Shown: positions 38,901-48,172 of the stretch, piece after piece
How the letters are laid out: each line of letters starts with the position of its first letter
Numbering within the stretch: the first letter of the stretch is position 1
From: Tessaracoccus coleopterorum
GTDB lineage: Bacteria; Actinomycetota; Actinomycetes; Propionibacteriales; Propionibacteriaceae
Reading direction: 5' to 3'
Assembly: GCF_011174705.1 (NCBI RefSeq)
Contig: NZ_JAANIJ010000001.1
Location: 1,178,001 to 1,242,000, forward strand
Length of the DNA: 64,000 bases
Program-made: the position numbers and the translations under genes
The notes under the pieces: generated by a model
What the model was told of the DNA's origin: nothing
What the model saw: only the letters and a program-made list of their open reading frames with translations
Database searches by the model: none

Positions 38901-39498
38901 GTTCGAGCACCAGCTCGGTCGGGATGAGCTGACGCAGCTCGTCGTCGGTGAGCTTCTTCATGGTGTTCAGCTCGTGCGAGGTGCGGAAGCCGTCGAAGAA
39001 GTGCACGATCGGCAGGCGCGTGCGCAGCGTCACGGAGTGCGCGACGGCGGCCATGTCGTGGGCCTCCTGCACCGACGCCGAGCTCAGCAGGCAGACGCCG
39101 GTCTGGCGCACGGCCATCACGTCCTGGTGGTCCCCGAAGATCGAGAGGCCCTGCGTCGCGAGCGAGCGCGCGGCCACGTGGAACACGGTCGAGGTGAGCT
39201 CACCGGCGATCCGGTACATGTTGGGGATCATCAGAAGGAGGCCCTGCGACGCGGTGAACGTCGTGGAGAGCGCCCCGCCCTGCAGCGCGCCGTGCATCGC
39301 GCCGGCTGCGCCGCCCTCGGACTGCATCTCGATGACGGTGGGCACCTGGCCGAAGATGTTGGGGCGGCCGTGGGCGGCCCACTCGTCGGCCAGCTCGGCC
39401 ATGGTCGAGCTGGGGGTGATCGGGTAGATCGAGCACAGCTCGCTCAACCGGTAGGCGACGTCGGCCGCAGCCTCGTTGCCGTCGATGATGGCCTTCAT
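35937..39498 (-). CDS. nifJ: pyruvate:ferredoxin (flavodoxin) oxidoreductase
   Basis: About 1187 residues, single-chain homodimeric PFOR converting pyruvate and CoA to acetyl-CoA, CO2 and reduced ferredoxin. N-terminal domain SELCSIYPITPSSTMAELAD with QSEGGAAGAMHGALQGGA; domain III SSKEFTPGMVKAIFDEL; the ferredoxin-like insert has CIQCGNCAFVCPH and CTGCGLCVEACP; the C-terminal TPP domain has [53 protein letters not shown] and DTEVYSNTGGQASK. Frame changes near 37640 and 36125. ATG overlaps the upstream gene as ATGA and the next gene follows by 1 bp, so all three form one operon. The enzyme is oxygen-sensitive, pointing to anaerobic or microaerobic growth. Confidence 0.95.
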
Positions 39499-41130
39499 CG
39501 GTTGCCCTCCTGAATCATCTCGATGGCATGCACGGGGCACTGCTCGTAGCAGGTCGCGCAACCGGTGCATAGCTCGTAGTCGAACCGGTATCTGTTGCCC
39601 TTACCCAGCTTGATGACGGCGTCCTCGGGGCAGGCCCGAAGCAGCCGTCGCACTCGAAACAGTTCCCGCAGCTGAGGCAGCGGCGGGCCTCGAACTCGGC
39701 CTCGGCGTCCGTGAGTCCGGCGACGATCTCGCCGAAGCCCTCGATGCGGTCCTCGACGTCGGCCTCGGCCTGGGTGCGGCGGGCGTGGTCGCCGAAGTAC
39801 CAGACGTTCATCTGGTCGAGGCTCACGATCGGATGCTTCGGGGTCTGGACCCATTCCTCGGTGTTGAGCCAGGCGTCGATCCGCTTGGCGGCCTTCTTGC
39901 CGTGGCCGACGCCGATGGTGACGGTGCGGTCGGACGGGACGGCGTCGCCGCCGGCGAAGATGCCGGGCACGGCGGTCATCAGCGAGTAGGGGTCGACGTC
40001 GACGACGTCGTCGTGGAAGCTCATGCCGGGGATCGCGTGCAGGAAGTCGGTGTCTGCGCGCTGCCCGAGGGCGAGGATGACGGTGTCGGCGGCCAGTTTC
40101 TCGTAGCGGCCGGTGCCGACGGCCTTGCCGTCCGCGTCGAGTTCCATGATCTCGACTGTGAGGTCGTCCTCATCCATCGAGGCGATGGTGCGCAGCCAGT
40201 TCATCTTGACGCCCTCGGTTTCGGCGCCCTCACGCTCCTCCTCGTGGGCGGGCATCTGCGCCTGGCTGCGGCGGTACACCACCACGGATTCCTCGGCGCC
40301 GAGGCGGCGGGCCACGCGGGCCGCGTCCATCGCGGTGTTGCCGCCGCCGTAGACGGCCACCTTCCGGCCGATGACGGGTCGCTCGCCGGATGCGACGTCG
40401 CGCAGGAAGCTGACGGCGTCGACCACGCGGGAGGCGTCGGCCGACGGGATGTCGACGCGCTTGGAGATGTGGGCACCGACGGCGACGAAGACGGCGTCGA
40501 AGTTGCCCTCGGCCTGCGTGGCGAGGAGGTCCTTGATGGGGGCGTTCTGGCGGAACACGACGCCCAGGGTGCGGAGGCGGTCGAGTTCGGCGTCCAGCAC
40601 ATCGCGCGGCAACCGGTACTCCGGGATGCCGTAGCGCATCATGCCGCCGGGCAGGTCTCCTGCATCGAAGATCTCGACGTGGTGGCCAAGGCGGGCGAGG
40701 TGGTAGGCGGCGGACAGCCCGGAGGGGCCGGCACCGACGACCATGACGCGACGGCCGGAGACGCGCTTCGGCTTCGGCACCTGCCAACCGTTGGTGATGG
40801 CGAGGTCGCCGAGGTAGCGCTCCACCGAGTGGATGGAGACGGCGTCGTCGAGGTCCTTGCGGTTGCAGGCGGTCTCACACGGGTGGTAGCAGACGCGGCC
40901 GTGGATGGCCGGAAAGGGGTTGTCGGTGACCAGTTGGCGCCAGGCGGCCTCGGCCTCGCCCGCCTTGATGAGGCGCAGCCACTCCTGGATGTTCTCCCGG
41001 CGGGGCACCCGGCGTTGCACGGCGGCAACATGTCGAGATAGATCGGCTTTCGTGAACGGACCGGGGCCACCCGGGCCTCGGTGCTGCTCAGGTCCGGCTG
41101 GACCGTCATATCCCGTCGTTCCGGCGCCAT
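39495..41130 (-). CDS. GltD-like NAD(P)H oxidoreductase with C-terminal ferredoxin domain
   Basis: About 545 residues. Domains in order: N-terminal Cys-rich iron-sulfur part (LPPCNAGCPAGENIQEW after a frame change near 41010, then CYHPCETACNRKDLDD), FAD fold VVGAGPSGLSAAYHLARLG, pyridine-nucleotide fold VYGGGNTAMDAARVARRLG, PGIFAGGDAVPSDRTVT, and a C-terminal ferredoxin with CLSCGNCFECDGCFG (frame change near 39640) and CTGCATCYEQCP. This is the glutamate-synthase small-chain family fused to two [4Fe-4S] clusters. Stop overlaps nifJ, so I infer electron transfer between NAD(P)H and the ferredoxin reduced by PFOR. ATG 41130 is placed 9 bp after GAGGAGG; two ATGs just upstream are too close to it. 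Confidence 0.85.
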
Positions 41131-41263
41131 TGCCATCATCCTCCTCGGTTCTACTACAAAGCATCGTAGAACGTGGGGTGGGGAATGAGACAACCGGGTT
41201 GGACAAGCCCGGTGGATTGGCCTGCCTGCTTCGTCAGCCGGGCCCGGCCGCCACGGACCTGAA

Positions 41264-41296
41264 ACGAGGCCCGACCCCGTCCGGGGCGGGCCTCGT
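41264..41296 (-). terminator. hairpin terminator after trxA
   Basis: ACGAGGCCCG with CGGGCCTCGT plus inner G/C pairs, 41264-41296; 28 bp past the thioredoxin stop on the minus strand. No U-run, so partly inferred. Confidence 0.6.
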
Positions 41297-41323
41297 CAGG
41301 ATCGGCTCGGCGGGAGTGCCTTG

Positions 41324-41682
41324 TCAGGCCTGCTTCCTGGCCTCCGCCAGCGCGGCGTCGACGTCGAGATCCTTCACCTGCTCGATGAGGCTGTCGAGCT
41401 GCTTGCCGTTCAGCAGCCCGGCCTGGCGGAACACCAGCTGGCCCTTCTTGAAGGCCATGATCGTGGGGATCGACTGGATCTCGAGGGCCGCGGACAGGTC
41501 GCGGGCGTCCTCGGTGTCGACCTTGGCGAACACGACGTCCCCGTGACGCCCGGAGGCGTCCTCGTAGATCGGGGAGAAGCGCTTGCACGGCCGCACCAGT
41601 CGGCCCAGAAGTCGACGAGGACGATCTGGTTGTCTTCGACGGTGGTGGTGAAGTTCTCGGTGGTAAGGGCGGTGGTCGCCAT
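41324..41682 (-). CDS. trxA: thioredoxin
   Basis: 119 residues once a lost base near 41592 is restored. The break falls inside the active site: the given bases read WADWCGRASA, and adding one C to a CC pair gives WADWCGPCKRF, the classical CGPC redox centre. Also visible: TTENFTTTVEDNQIVLVDF, VVFAKVDTEDARDLSAALEI, SIPTIMAFKKGQLVFRQAGL with the cis-Pro. Reduces cytoplasmic disulfides using thioredoxin reductase (not in this window). AAAGGGG upstream of ATG 41682. This gene is good evidence that frame breaks here are sequencing errors. Confidence 0.93.
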
Positions 41683-41892
41683 GGGTGACCCCTTTCAGCG
41701 TTTGGTCCAATCAGGTTCAACGTTCAACCGTCGATCCGTATTCCCGATCCAGCCTAGGTGCCGGGGCGGCCGAAGCGAAGACCGGACGGTCTCCGTCCTC
41801 CTCCGGGCCGGCGGCGACACCTGCCGTGCCACACAGGTGGGGCGGAGCGACGTCGGTATCCGCGGAGAGCAGGCAGGTGCCCGGGTGGACTG

Positions 41893-42631
41893 CTACTTGA
41901 TCGCGATGATCCGCCGCATCGGCAGCGGAACGCCGACGGGGCCGTCGACCATCCGGCTGCGGAGGAACTCCACCGCGGACGCCGCCCGCTCGGAGTCGAC
42001 GGGGGCCCGCAACCCGGCCAGCAGCCGACGCGCGTCCTCCTCGTCGCCGACCTCGTAGTAGTACTTGGCCGCGCGTCCTCGGCCTTGGTGAGCCCGACCG
42101 CGGCGAGCGCCTCCCTTGCCCTGAACTCGGTGGTGCCCGGCAGGTGCGGCGGCACGCGCAGGTAGCTGGCGAGCCGGGAGATCAGCCGGATGTCGTCGAG
42201 GTTGGCGGGACGCATCGACGGCGTGAGCGCGGCGAAGATCCCTCCCGGGCGCAGCACCCGGGCGGCCTCGGACAGGAAGCGGGGCGGTCGGCCACCACAC
42301 CGATGCCGAGCGACGTGACGACGGCGTCGAACGAGTTGTCCGCGAAGGGCAGGTAGGACGCGTGGCCGAGCACCAGCGGCCCGCGGCCACGGTCCTTTGC
42401 CGCGGCCAGTTCCGACTCGGAGCGGTCGACCCCGATGACGGTGCGCCCTCCCGCCCGAGCCGCTCGATCATCGCGCCCGCCCGCAGGCCAGATCGAGCAC
42501 GAGGTTCGCCGACGACGAGACGGCGCGCGCGAGCCACTCATAGGGGTGCGGGTTCCGCCGTAGGAGCGGGAGAGCACCTCTTCCATGGCGCCGGGCTGAC
42601 GGCTGCCGAACCACCTCAGCGTGCGGTCCAC
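41893..42631 (-). CDS. class I SAM-dependent methyltransferase
   Basis: About 246 residues. Motif I is near LVLDLACG then RAGAMIERLG, followed by TVIGVDRSESELAAAKDRG, GHASYLPFADNSFDAVVTSL and ARVLRPGGIFAALTPSMRP, the standard order of a Rossmann methyltransferase (UbiE/Methyltransf_11 type). The C-terminus (TTEFRAREALAAVGLTKAED, PLPMRRIIAIK) is less typical. Frame changes near 42490, 42285 and 42075. Starts at GTG 42631, just after the stop of the DtxR/IdeR gene, or at ATG 42586. Co-transcribed with the regulator by position. Substrate unknown. Confidence 0.75.
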
Positions 42632-42635
42632 GGCC

Positions 42636-43322
42636 CTATCCCGCGTCCACGAACAGCAGTTCGGCCGCGAACGGGCTGAGGTCGACGACCTGGTCGCCCA
42701 CGAACAGGGCGATGCCGTCGGCGCGCCGGGCCGCCTCGAACATGGTGCCGGGCCGCAGCCCTGCGGCCGCGATGGCGGCCAGCACCTCGGCGTCGGCCTG
42801 GATGTTCTCACTCATCCGGCGCAGCTTGAAGCTGCGCACGTCGGTGGCGACCACGTCGGCCAGCGGTTCCGCATCGTGCCGGAACGGCTCGTGCTGGGTC
42901 ATGACGCCCAGCTCGCGGAGGCCGGGGATCGGGTTGCCGTACGGGGAGAAGGTGGGCTGGTCGAGGATCTCGACGAGGCGTTTCTCCACGTCGAGGGAGA
43001 TGACGTGCTCCCAGCGGCAGGCCTCGTCGTGGACCTTGTCCCATTCGAGACCGATCACCTCGGTGAGCAGGCACTCGGCGAGGCGGTGCTTGCGCATGAC
43101 GTCACGGGCGAGCTTTGCGCCCGCCGGCGTGAGCTTGATGGTGCGGTCGGGCTCGACCACGAGCAGAGCGTCGCGCTCCATCCTGGCCACGGTCTGGGAC
43201 ACGGTCGGCCCGGACTGGTGGAGACGCTCGGCGATCCGGGCACGCAGCGGTTGGACGCCCTCCTCCAGCAACTCGTACACCGTCCGGAGGTACATCTCTG
43301 TCGTGTCAATCAGATCGCCCAT
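42636..43322 (-). CDS. ideR: DtxR/IdeR-family iron-dependent regulator
   Basis: Intact, 228 residues, very close to IdeR/DtxR by motif. Winged helix: LIDTTEMYLRTVYELLEEGV, RARIAERLHQSGPTVSQTVA, RMERDALLVVEPDRTIKLTP. Metal ligands: the His of MRKHRLAECLL and the Cys, Glu and His of EACRWEHVISLDVE. A C-terminal SH3-like domain is present (HDAEPLADVVATD, DGIALFVGDQVVDLSP). It represses iron uptake when Fe(II) is bound. MntR is less likely because the C-terminal domain and CRWEH motif are of the DtxR type. No clear iron box was found near its own start. Confidence 0.9.
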   Translation of the reverse strand: MGDLIDTTEMYLRTVYELLEEGVQPLRARIAERLHQSGPTVSQTVARMERDALLVVEPDRTIKLTPAGAKLARDVMRKHRLAECLLTEVIGLEWDKVHDEACRWEHVISLDVEKRLVEILDQPTFSPYGNPIPGLRELGVMTQHEPFRHDAEPLADVVATDVRSFKLRRMSENIQADAEVLAAIAAAGLRPGTMFEAARRADGIALFVGDQVVDLSPFAAELLFVDAG

Positions 43323-43553
43323 CACCAGCCCTTTCCGTGACCATCCTAGTGTTGCGCACCAGGGCCGCGTTGATCGTCGGCGGTGTACCCGTGGATGCAT
43401 CGCACGGCCGACGACCCGAGCCGGACCGGGACGTTCGTCGTGGCCGGACAACGCCGCGAGGCACCTCGTGACGCACCGCGGCTCCCGCACGCAGACGCTC
43501 TGAGCGGTGTCACGGTTGACCCGCCCGTGCACAACACGTCGTAGGGTGGCGAG

Positions 43554-43950
43554 ATGGACAGCAGGCACGTGAGCATCGTGATCGGCAGGGGCGCCGGCGA
43601 GGTCTACGAGTACATGGCGGATGTGGACAACCTGCCCGCTGGGCCGCCGGGCTCGCGGACAGCCCCGTCGCCCGCGACGGCGACGCCCTGCTGATCGACT
43701 CCCCATGGGCGCGATCCGCGTCGTGTTCGTCGGCCGCAACCCGTACGGGGTGCTCGACCACGACGTCGAGCTGCCGACCGGCGAGGTGGTCTACAACCCG
43801 CTGCGGGTGGTGCCGCACCCTGAGGGCGCCGAGGTGATCTTCACCGTGCGGCGTCTGGGGATGAGCGACGAGCAGTTCGAGCGGGACGTCGCGGCCGTGG
43901 CGGCCGACCTGCGTAGGCTCCGCGAGGTGCTCGAAGCGGGCCGCGGCTGA
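43554..43950 (+). CDS. SRPBCC-family protein
   Basis: About 132 residues. N-terminal HVSIVIGRGAGEVYEYMADV and DNLPAWAAGLAD (after a frame change near 43640), then MGAIRVVFVGRNPYGVLDHD, FTVRRLGMSDEQFERDVAAV and a long C-terminal helix. This is the START/Bet v 1-like fold of the polyketide-cyclase/SRPBCC group, a cavity for a hydrophobic ligand. Family alone does not tell the ligand. A TTGACC at 43516 and TAGGGT at 43542 could be promoter elements although the spacing (20 bp) is long. It converges on nagA with both stops inside one hairpin. Confidence 0.7.
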
Positions 43951-43968
43951 GCCGGGACCGGCTCAGCC
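43945..43968. terminator. palindromic terminator shared by convergent genes
   Basis: GGCTGAGCCGG and CCGGCTCAGCC form a perfect stem with a 2-nt centre. The stem contains the stop codon of the SRPBCC gene (43948-43950) and the likely stop of nagA (43963-43965), one on each arm. Confidence 0.75.
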
Positions 43969-45114
43969 AGCGCTGGGGCAACCACCCATGCGCCGCGACG
44001 GATGACCCGCGCAGCGTGCCCTCGTCGTCGACAAGGCAGACATCGGCGAGGCGGCCGGGCGTCAGCTCGCCCACCTCGGTCAGCCCGTGGAACCCCGCGG
44101 GCGTGGTGGCGGCCATCAGCGCGGCGTCGGCGATGCTGACGCCGACCTGCTGCACCACGAACTCGAACGCCCTGGCCATCGTCAGCGTGGAACCGGCGAT
44201 GGAGCCCTGCGAGCCGTCGGACGTGACGAGGCGGGCCGTGCCGTCCTCGACGTCGACCTCCAGCTCACCGAGCACGTAGCGGCCGTCGCCGTGCCCGGTC
44301 GCGCTCATCGCGTCGGTGACGAGCGCCACGCGGCCGGGCCCGGCCGACTCGATCGACATCGCGGCGATGACGGGGCGTGGTGCACGCCGTCACAGATCAG
44401 CTCGACCATCACGCGCTCGTCGACCAGCAGCACCGGGACGGGCCGGGCTCGCGGTGGTGGATGGAGCGCATGGCGCTGAACAGGTGTGTGGCGATGGTGG
44501 CGCCCCACCCGATCTGCTGGGCGGTGACGACCTCGTCGGCGTTGGAGTGACCGAACGCGACCTTGACGCCCGCCTCGACGAAACGGCGGGTCGCGGCCTC
44601 GCCGAACTGCCGCTCCGGCGCCAGCGTGATCATCTTCAACGCGGGGCCGCCGGCCGCGATCAGCCGCTCGACCGACTCGGCGTCGGGGTCACGCAGCAGC
44701 GCCAGGTCGTGGGCGCCCTTCTTCTCGGGCGCCAGGAACGGGCCCTCGAGGTGGATGCCGCCGATCTCGCCCGCCTCCTGCAGGCCCGCAGCACGGTGAG
44801 CTGCGCCTCGAGCTTCTCGATCGGCTCGGTGACGGTGGAGGCGAAGATCGTGGTGGTGCCCTGGCTCAGGTGGTAGGCGATGGCCCGCCGGTTGGCCTCC
44901 ACGTCGGGGTCGCCGAAGGCCACGCCGACGGCGCCGTGGCAGTGGCTGTCGACGAAGCCGGGAACGGCCCAGAGCCCGCCCGTAGGTCCGGCCTCGGCGC
45001 CGGGGGCCGCGGGAGCGACCGAGACGATCCTGTCGCCGTCGATCGTGATGACGGCGTCGTCGACGACGCCTCCGGGGTGACGGCGTGGGCGACATGCAGC
45101 TGGGTGACGGACAT
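43963..45114 (-). CDS. nagA: N-acetylglucosamine-6-phosphate deacetylase
   Basis: About 384 residues. Removes acetate from GlcNAc-6-P, giving GlcN-6-P for NagB (gene at 60.1 kb in this window). Amidohydrolase motifs: VDSHCHGAVGVAFGDP (metal His pair), IGGIHLEGPFLAPEKKGAH (metal Glu), VAFGHSNADEV, ATHLFSAMRSIHHREPG, ELICDGVHHAP and VTDAMSATGHGDGRY with the catalytic Asp. SIAGSTLTMARAFEFV and AGFHGLTEVGELTPGRLAD are usual C-terminal blocks. Frame changes near 45075, 44985, 44790, 44450 and 44375; the C-terminal frame switch near 44010 gives the stop used here. ATG 45114 lies right after GGAGGC. Confidence 0.9.
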
Positions 45115-45228
45115 GCCTCCACGGTAGCCTCCTCCGTCCCGCTCCCGCCGCCCGTGGTGAACCCGACTGCGCGTTTCATGGGCACCCGCGCCGCAGGCCC
45201 CGCGGCGCACCGGTCGTAGGATGAGGCC

Positions 45229-46325
45229 GTGCAGATCCAGATTCCCCACGAGCTCCTGCCCGCAGACGGCCGCTTCGGCTCAGGCCCGGCCAAGGTGCGC
45301 GCAGAGGCCCTCGACTACCTCGCCATGCGCTCCGACATCATGGGCACCTCCCACCGCCAGGCGCCGGTCCGCGACCTGGTGCGCGTCGTCCAGGAGAGCC
45401 TCGCCGAGCTCTACCGGATCCCCGACGGCTACGAGGTCGTCCTCGGCAACGGCGGATCGACCCTGTTCTGGGACCTTGCCGTCTCCTCCCTGATCGGGAA
45501 GCGCTCCGCGCACGGCGTGTTCGGCGAGTTCTCCCGCAAGTTCGCCAAGGCCGCGGAACGCGCTCCCCACCTCGCGGCACCCGCCGTGTCGGAGGCCGCT
45601 CCCGGCTCGGTGGCCGTGCCCTCCGCGACTGACGCCGACACCTACGCCTGGGCGCAGAACGAAACGTCGACCGGCGCCGCGGCCCCGATCTCCCGGGTCG
45701 GTGACGGGCTGGTCCTGATCGACGCCACCTCGTCGGCCGGCGGCATGGACGCCCCGATCGCGGAGACGGACGTCTACTATTTCGCTCCGCAGAAGAACTT
45801 CTCCTCCGACGGCGGCCTATGGCTGGCCTTCGCGTCGCCGGCCGCGATCGAGCGGGCCGAGCGGATCAGGGAGTCGGGCCGCTGGATCCCGGAGATCCTC
45901 GACTTCTCCCTCGCGGTGAAGAACTCCCGCCAGCACCAGACGCTGAACACGCCGTCGCTGGCGACGCTGCTGCTGCTCGAGGACCAGCTCGGCTGGATGC
46001 TCGAGCTCGGCGGCATCTCAGCGGTCGCCGAGCGCTGCACCGCCTCCACGTCGACGCTCTACCGCTGGGCCGAGGCCCGCAGCTTCGCATCGCCATTCGT
46101 GGCCGACCCCGCGCACCGCTCCCCGTCGTCGCGACGATCGACCTGGACGAGGCGGTCGACGCGAAGGCCGTGATCGGGGTGCTGCGCGACAACGGCATCG
46201 TCGACGTCGATCCGTACCGCGCGCTGCAGCGCAACCAGCTGCGGGTGGGCTGCTACGCCTCGGTCGACCCGGCCGACGTGGAGGCGCTGACGGCGTGCCT
46301 CGACCACGTGATCGAACGCTTGTAG
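45229..46325 (+). CDS. serC: phosphoserine aminotransferase
   Basis: About 366 residues, GTG start, class V aminotransferase making 3-phosphoserine from 3-phosphohydroxypyruvate and glutamate. Mycobacterial-type SerC blocks: LLPADGRFGSGPAKVRAEAL, MGTSHRQAPVRDLVRVVQE, VLGNGGSTLFWDLA, WAQNETSTGAAAPI, LIDATSSAGGMDAPIAE, and FAPQKNFSSDGGLWLA with the PLP lysine. SRQHQTLNTPSLATLLLL follows. A frame change near 46125 precedes the C-terminal IGVLRDNGIVDVDPYRAL and RVGCYASVDPADVEAL. It is divergent from nagA. The next gene downstream is on the opposite strand. Confidence 0.93.
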
Positions 46326-46359
46326 CGGTTCCCGGCCGACCGGCCGGGCCGGTGGCCCG

Positions 46360-47329
46360 TCAGCGCTTGACGAAATAGGTGACGGCGCCAGCCGCGACCG
46401 CGAGCAGCCCGGCCAGCGCGATCGCCACGATCGTGCCCGTCCGGGCGGGCGCGATCAGCGTGCCGTCGTCCGTGTCGTCGGGGCCGCGCTCGCCGAGGGC
46501 GCCGGGGTGGCCGCCGCGGTGGGCGACGCCGAACCGGAAGGGCGGCGGAGGGGCGGGTGTCACGGTCGTGGTGGTGTCGGAGGTGGGGACGTCCGCGGTG
46601 CGGATCGTCGGCGCCCCGCCGACATAGATCTCGTCGTCCTGGCCCACCGCGATCGACTCGCCCTTCGGCGCCCCGACGATGGTGTCGGTGAACCGGGTCT
46701 CCCAGGTGAATGCGTCGACGTAGTCGATGCCGGCGGCGGTGCGCAGCGCCATCGTGGCGCCGTCGGTGAGGAAGACGCCGTCGGTGACCCCCTTGGGCGC
46801 GTCAGCGACGCGGGTGAGCGTGTTCATCTGCTGGCGCGACGGCTGGGCGGGCGCCCGGTAGACGCCCGGATCGTCGCCGGTGGTCACGATGTAGATGTTG
46901 CCGCGACCCGAGATCATCATGGCCTTGGCGTCGCGCGGCCCGTCCTCGTACTCGAAGTCGTAGGCGAAGTAGGTGGAGCGGCCACCCTCCGGGGCGCCGA
47001 GGCGGAAGACGACCACGTGGTCACGTTCCGCGTCCTTGTCACCGATGTCACCGACCCAGAGCCGCCCTCGCTCCAGGCGAGGGCCTGCACCGAGACGGGG
47101 TCGCCACCGAAGGACCATTCCTTGCCGCTGTCGGCCTCCACGAACCGGCCGGAATCGGCCCGCGGCCCGGCGAGCCACAGCTCGGAGGAGCCGGGCTGGA
47201 AGGCCATGCCGACGACCGGGGTCGCGGCCTCGGGGGCGTGATCTCCTTGGCGGCAGCAGGCAGCGCCACGGCGCCGATGCCGAGGGCGAGGGCGGCGGCG
47301 GTCACGAGGCCGCGGGGAAGATTGCTCAT
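46360..47329 (-). CDS. exported, C-terminally anchored beta-propeller-like protein
   Basis: About 322 residues. N-terminal signal peptide (LVTAAALALGIGAVALPAAA), then WD-like/NHL-like strands: VVGMAFQPGSSELWLAGPRA, VSVQALAWSEGRLWVGDIGD, VVVFRLGAPEGGR, KAMMISGRGNIYIVTTGDDP, GVTDGVFLTDGATMALRTAA, ESIAVGQDDEIYVGG. A Thr/Pro linker and one C-terminal helix (GTIVAIALAGLLAVAAGAV) with a KR end anchor it to the membrane. Family-level function is unknown; the repeated W-x-G-D-x-x-D segments suggest a propeller that binds ligand or protein outside the cell. Frame changes near 47235 and 47070. Confidence 0.65.
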
Positions 47330-47353
47330 CGGGAACCGATCATAGCCGGGCCG

Positions 47354-47458
47354 TCATGCGGCACCGTCCAGGGCGCCCAGGACGGCGCTGAGGACGGCAA
47401 GGAGCACCAGCGCCACCAGGACGCCGGTCACGATCACGCGGCGGGTTCTCGGATTCAT
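47354..47458 (-). CDS. small single-helix membrane protein
   Basis: 34 residues: MNPRTRRVIVTGVLVALVLL, then AVLSAVLGALDGAA. Positive N-terminus and one helix suggest an N-in membrane miniprotein. It lies 24 bp upstream of the propeller gene on the same strand, so the two may be co-transcribed. I infer a real gene from its codon pattern, start and neighbours; there is no family evidence. Confidence 0.5.
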   Translation of the reverse strand: MNPRTRRVIVTGVLVALVLLAVLSAVLGALDGAA

Positions 47459-47494
47459 CGTGGTCGATGGTACGCCAGCGCTACGGTGGGGCAC

Positions 47495-48107
47495 ATGTTG
47501 AGGCTCGTGGTCTTCGCCATCGGGATCGACGACGTGCGCGACATCTTCGGCGCCGAGCCCGGGCTCGCCTCCCGGTTACGTCAGGTTGCGGCGGACCGCT
47601 TCGGCGGTGGCCCGCCCCCAGCCGAAGCGGCGCTGGTTCAAGCCGATGCTGCGCGACGACCCGACACCGAGGTGCGCACAGACCGGCCGCTGCGCACCGA
47701 CGTCGACACGCTCCTCTCGGGCGGTTACGTGGCCCCGACCGGCTCCCTACTGCTGGCAGGTCCTGACGGCGTGGCTGGAGGAACTGTCCGCCGCCACGTG
47801 CAGGTGCCGTGGGATGCCGACGCGTTCGACGCTGTCGAGTGGGACCTGGCGAGGGCCGGCCTGAACAGCGACTATTCCCTGCGCCGGCTCGCCGACCGCG
47901 ACCTCGGGCCCCGCTGCGGCTGCTGCCCGGCCACCAGGCGGGCTACGCGAAGGCCGTCCACGTGGCCGAGACCCTCGACGCGCTGCGGGAAGCCATCGCC
48001 GACGAGGAGATGACACCTGGGACGGCGGCCTTCGTGGCCCGATACTCGACGTGCTGACCGTTGCCGTGGAGCGGCGCCTGGACGTGGTCGTCCTCAGCAC
48101 CGCCTGA
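47495..48107 (+). CDS. conserved hypothetical protein, DUF7691-like layout
   Basis: About 203 residues over several frame changes (near 47590, 47755, 47925, 48035). N-terminal LRLVVFAIGIDDVRDIFGAE, then KRRWFKPMLRD, a middle TAWLEELSAATC, and AFDAVEWDLARAGLNSDYSL with RRLADRDLG and LPGHQAGYAKAVHVAETLDA, ending LTVAVERRLDVVVLSTA. The order resembles actinobacterial DUF7691-type proteins (a small-residue-rich domain with a YALS-like start), but I am not sure. No membrane or enzyme motif. It converges on the pyruvate carboxylase gene across a hairpin at 48128. Confidence 0.5.
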
Positions 48108-48127
48108 CACTCAGGGGAAACGGAGGA

Positions 48128-48155
48128 GGCCGGGTGGGCTCCCTGCCACCCGGCC
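48128..48155. terminator. bidirectional hairpin between convergent genes
   Basis: GGCCGGGTGG (48128-48137) pairs with CCACCCGGCC (48146-48155), 8-nt loop, between the 47.5-kb gene and pyruvate carboxylase. Confidence 0.8.
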
Positions 48156-48172
48156 CGCCACGCACAATCAGG

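Noticed and set aside
42636..43322. Manganese regulator MntR
   Set aside because: It has the three-domain length, CRWEH metal site and SH3-like C-terminus of DtxR/IdeR.
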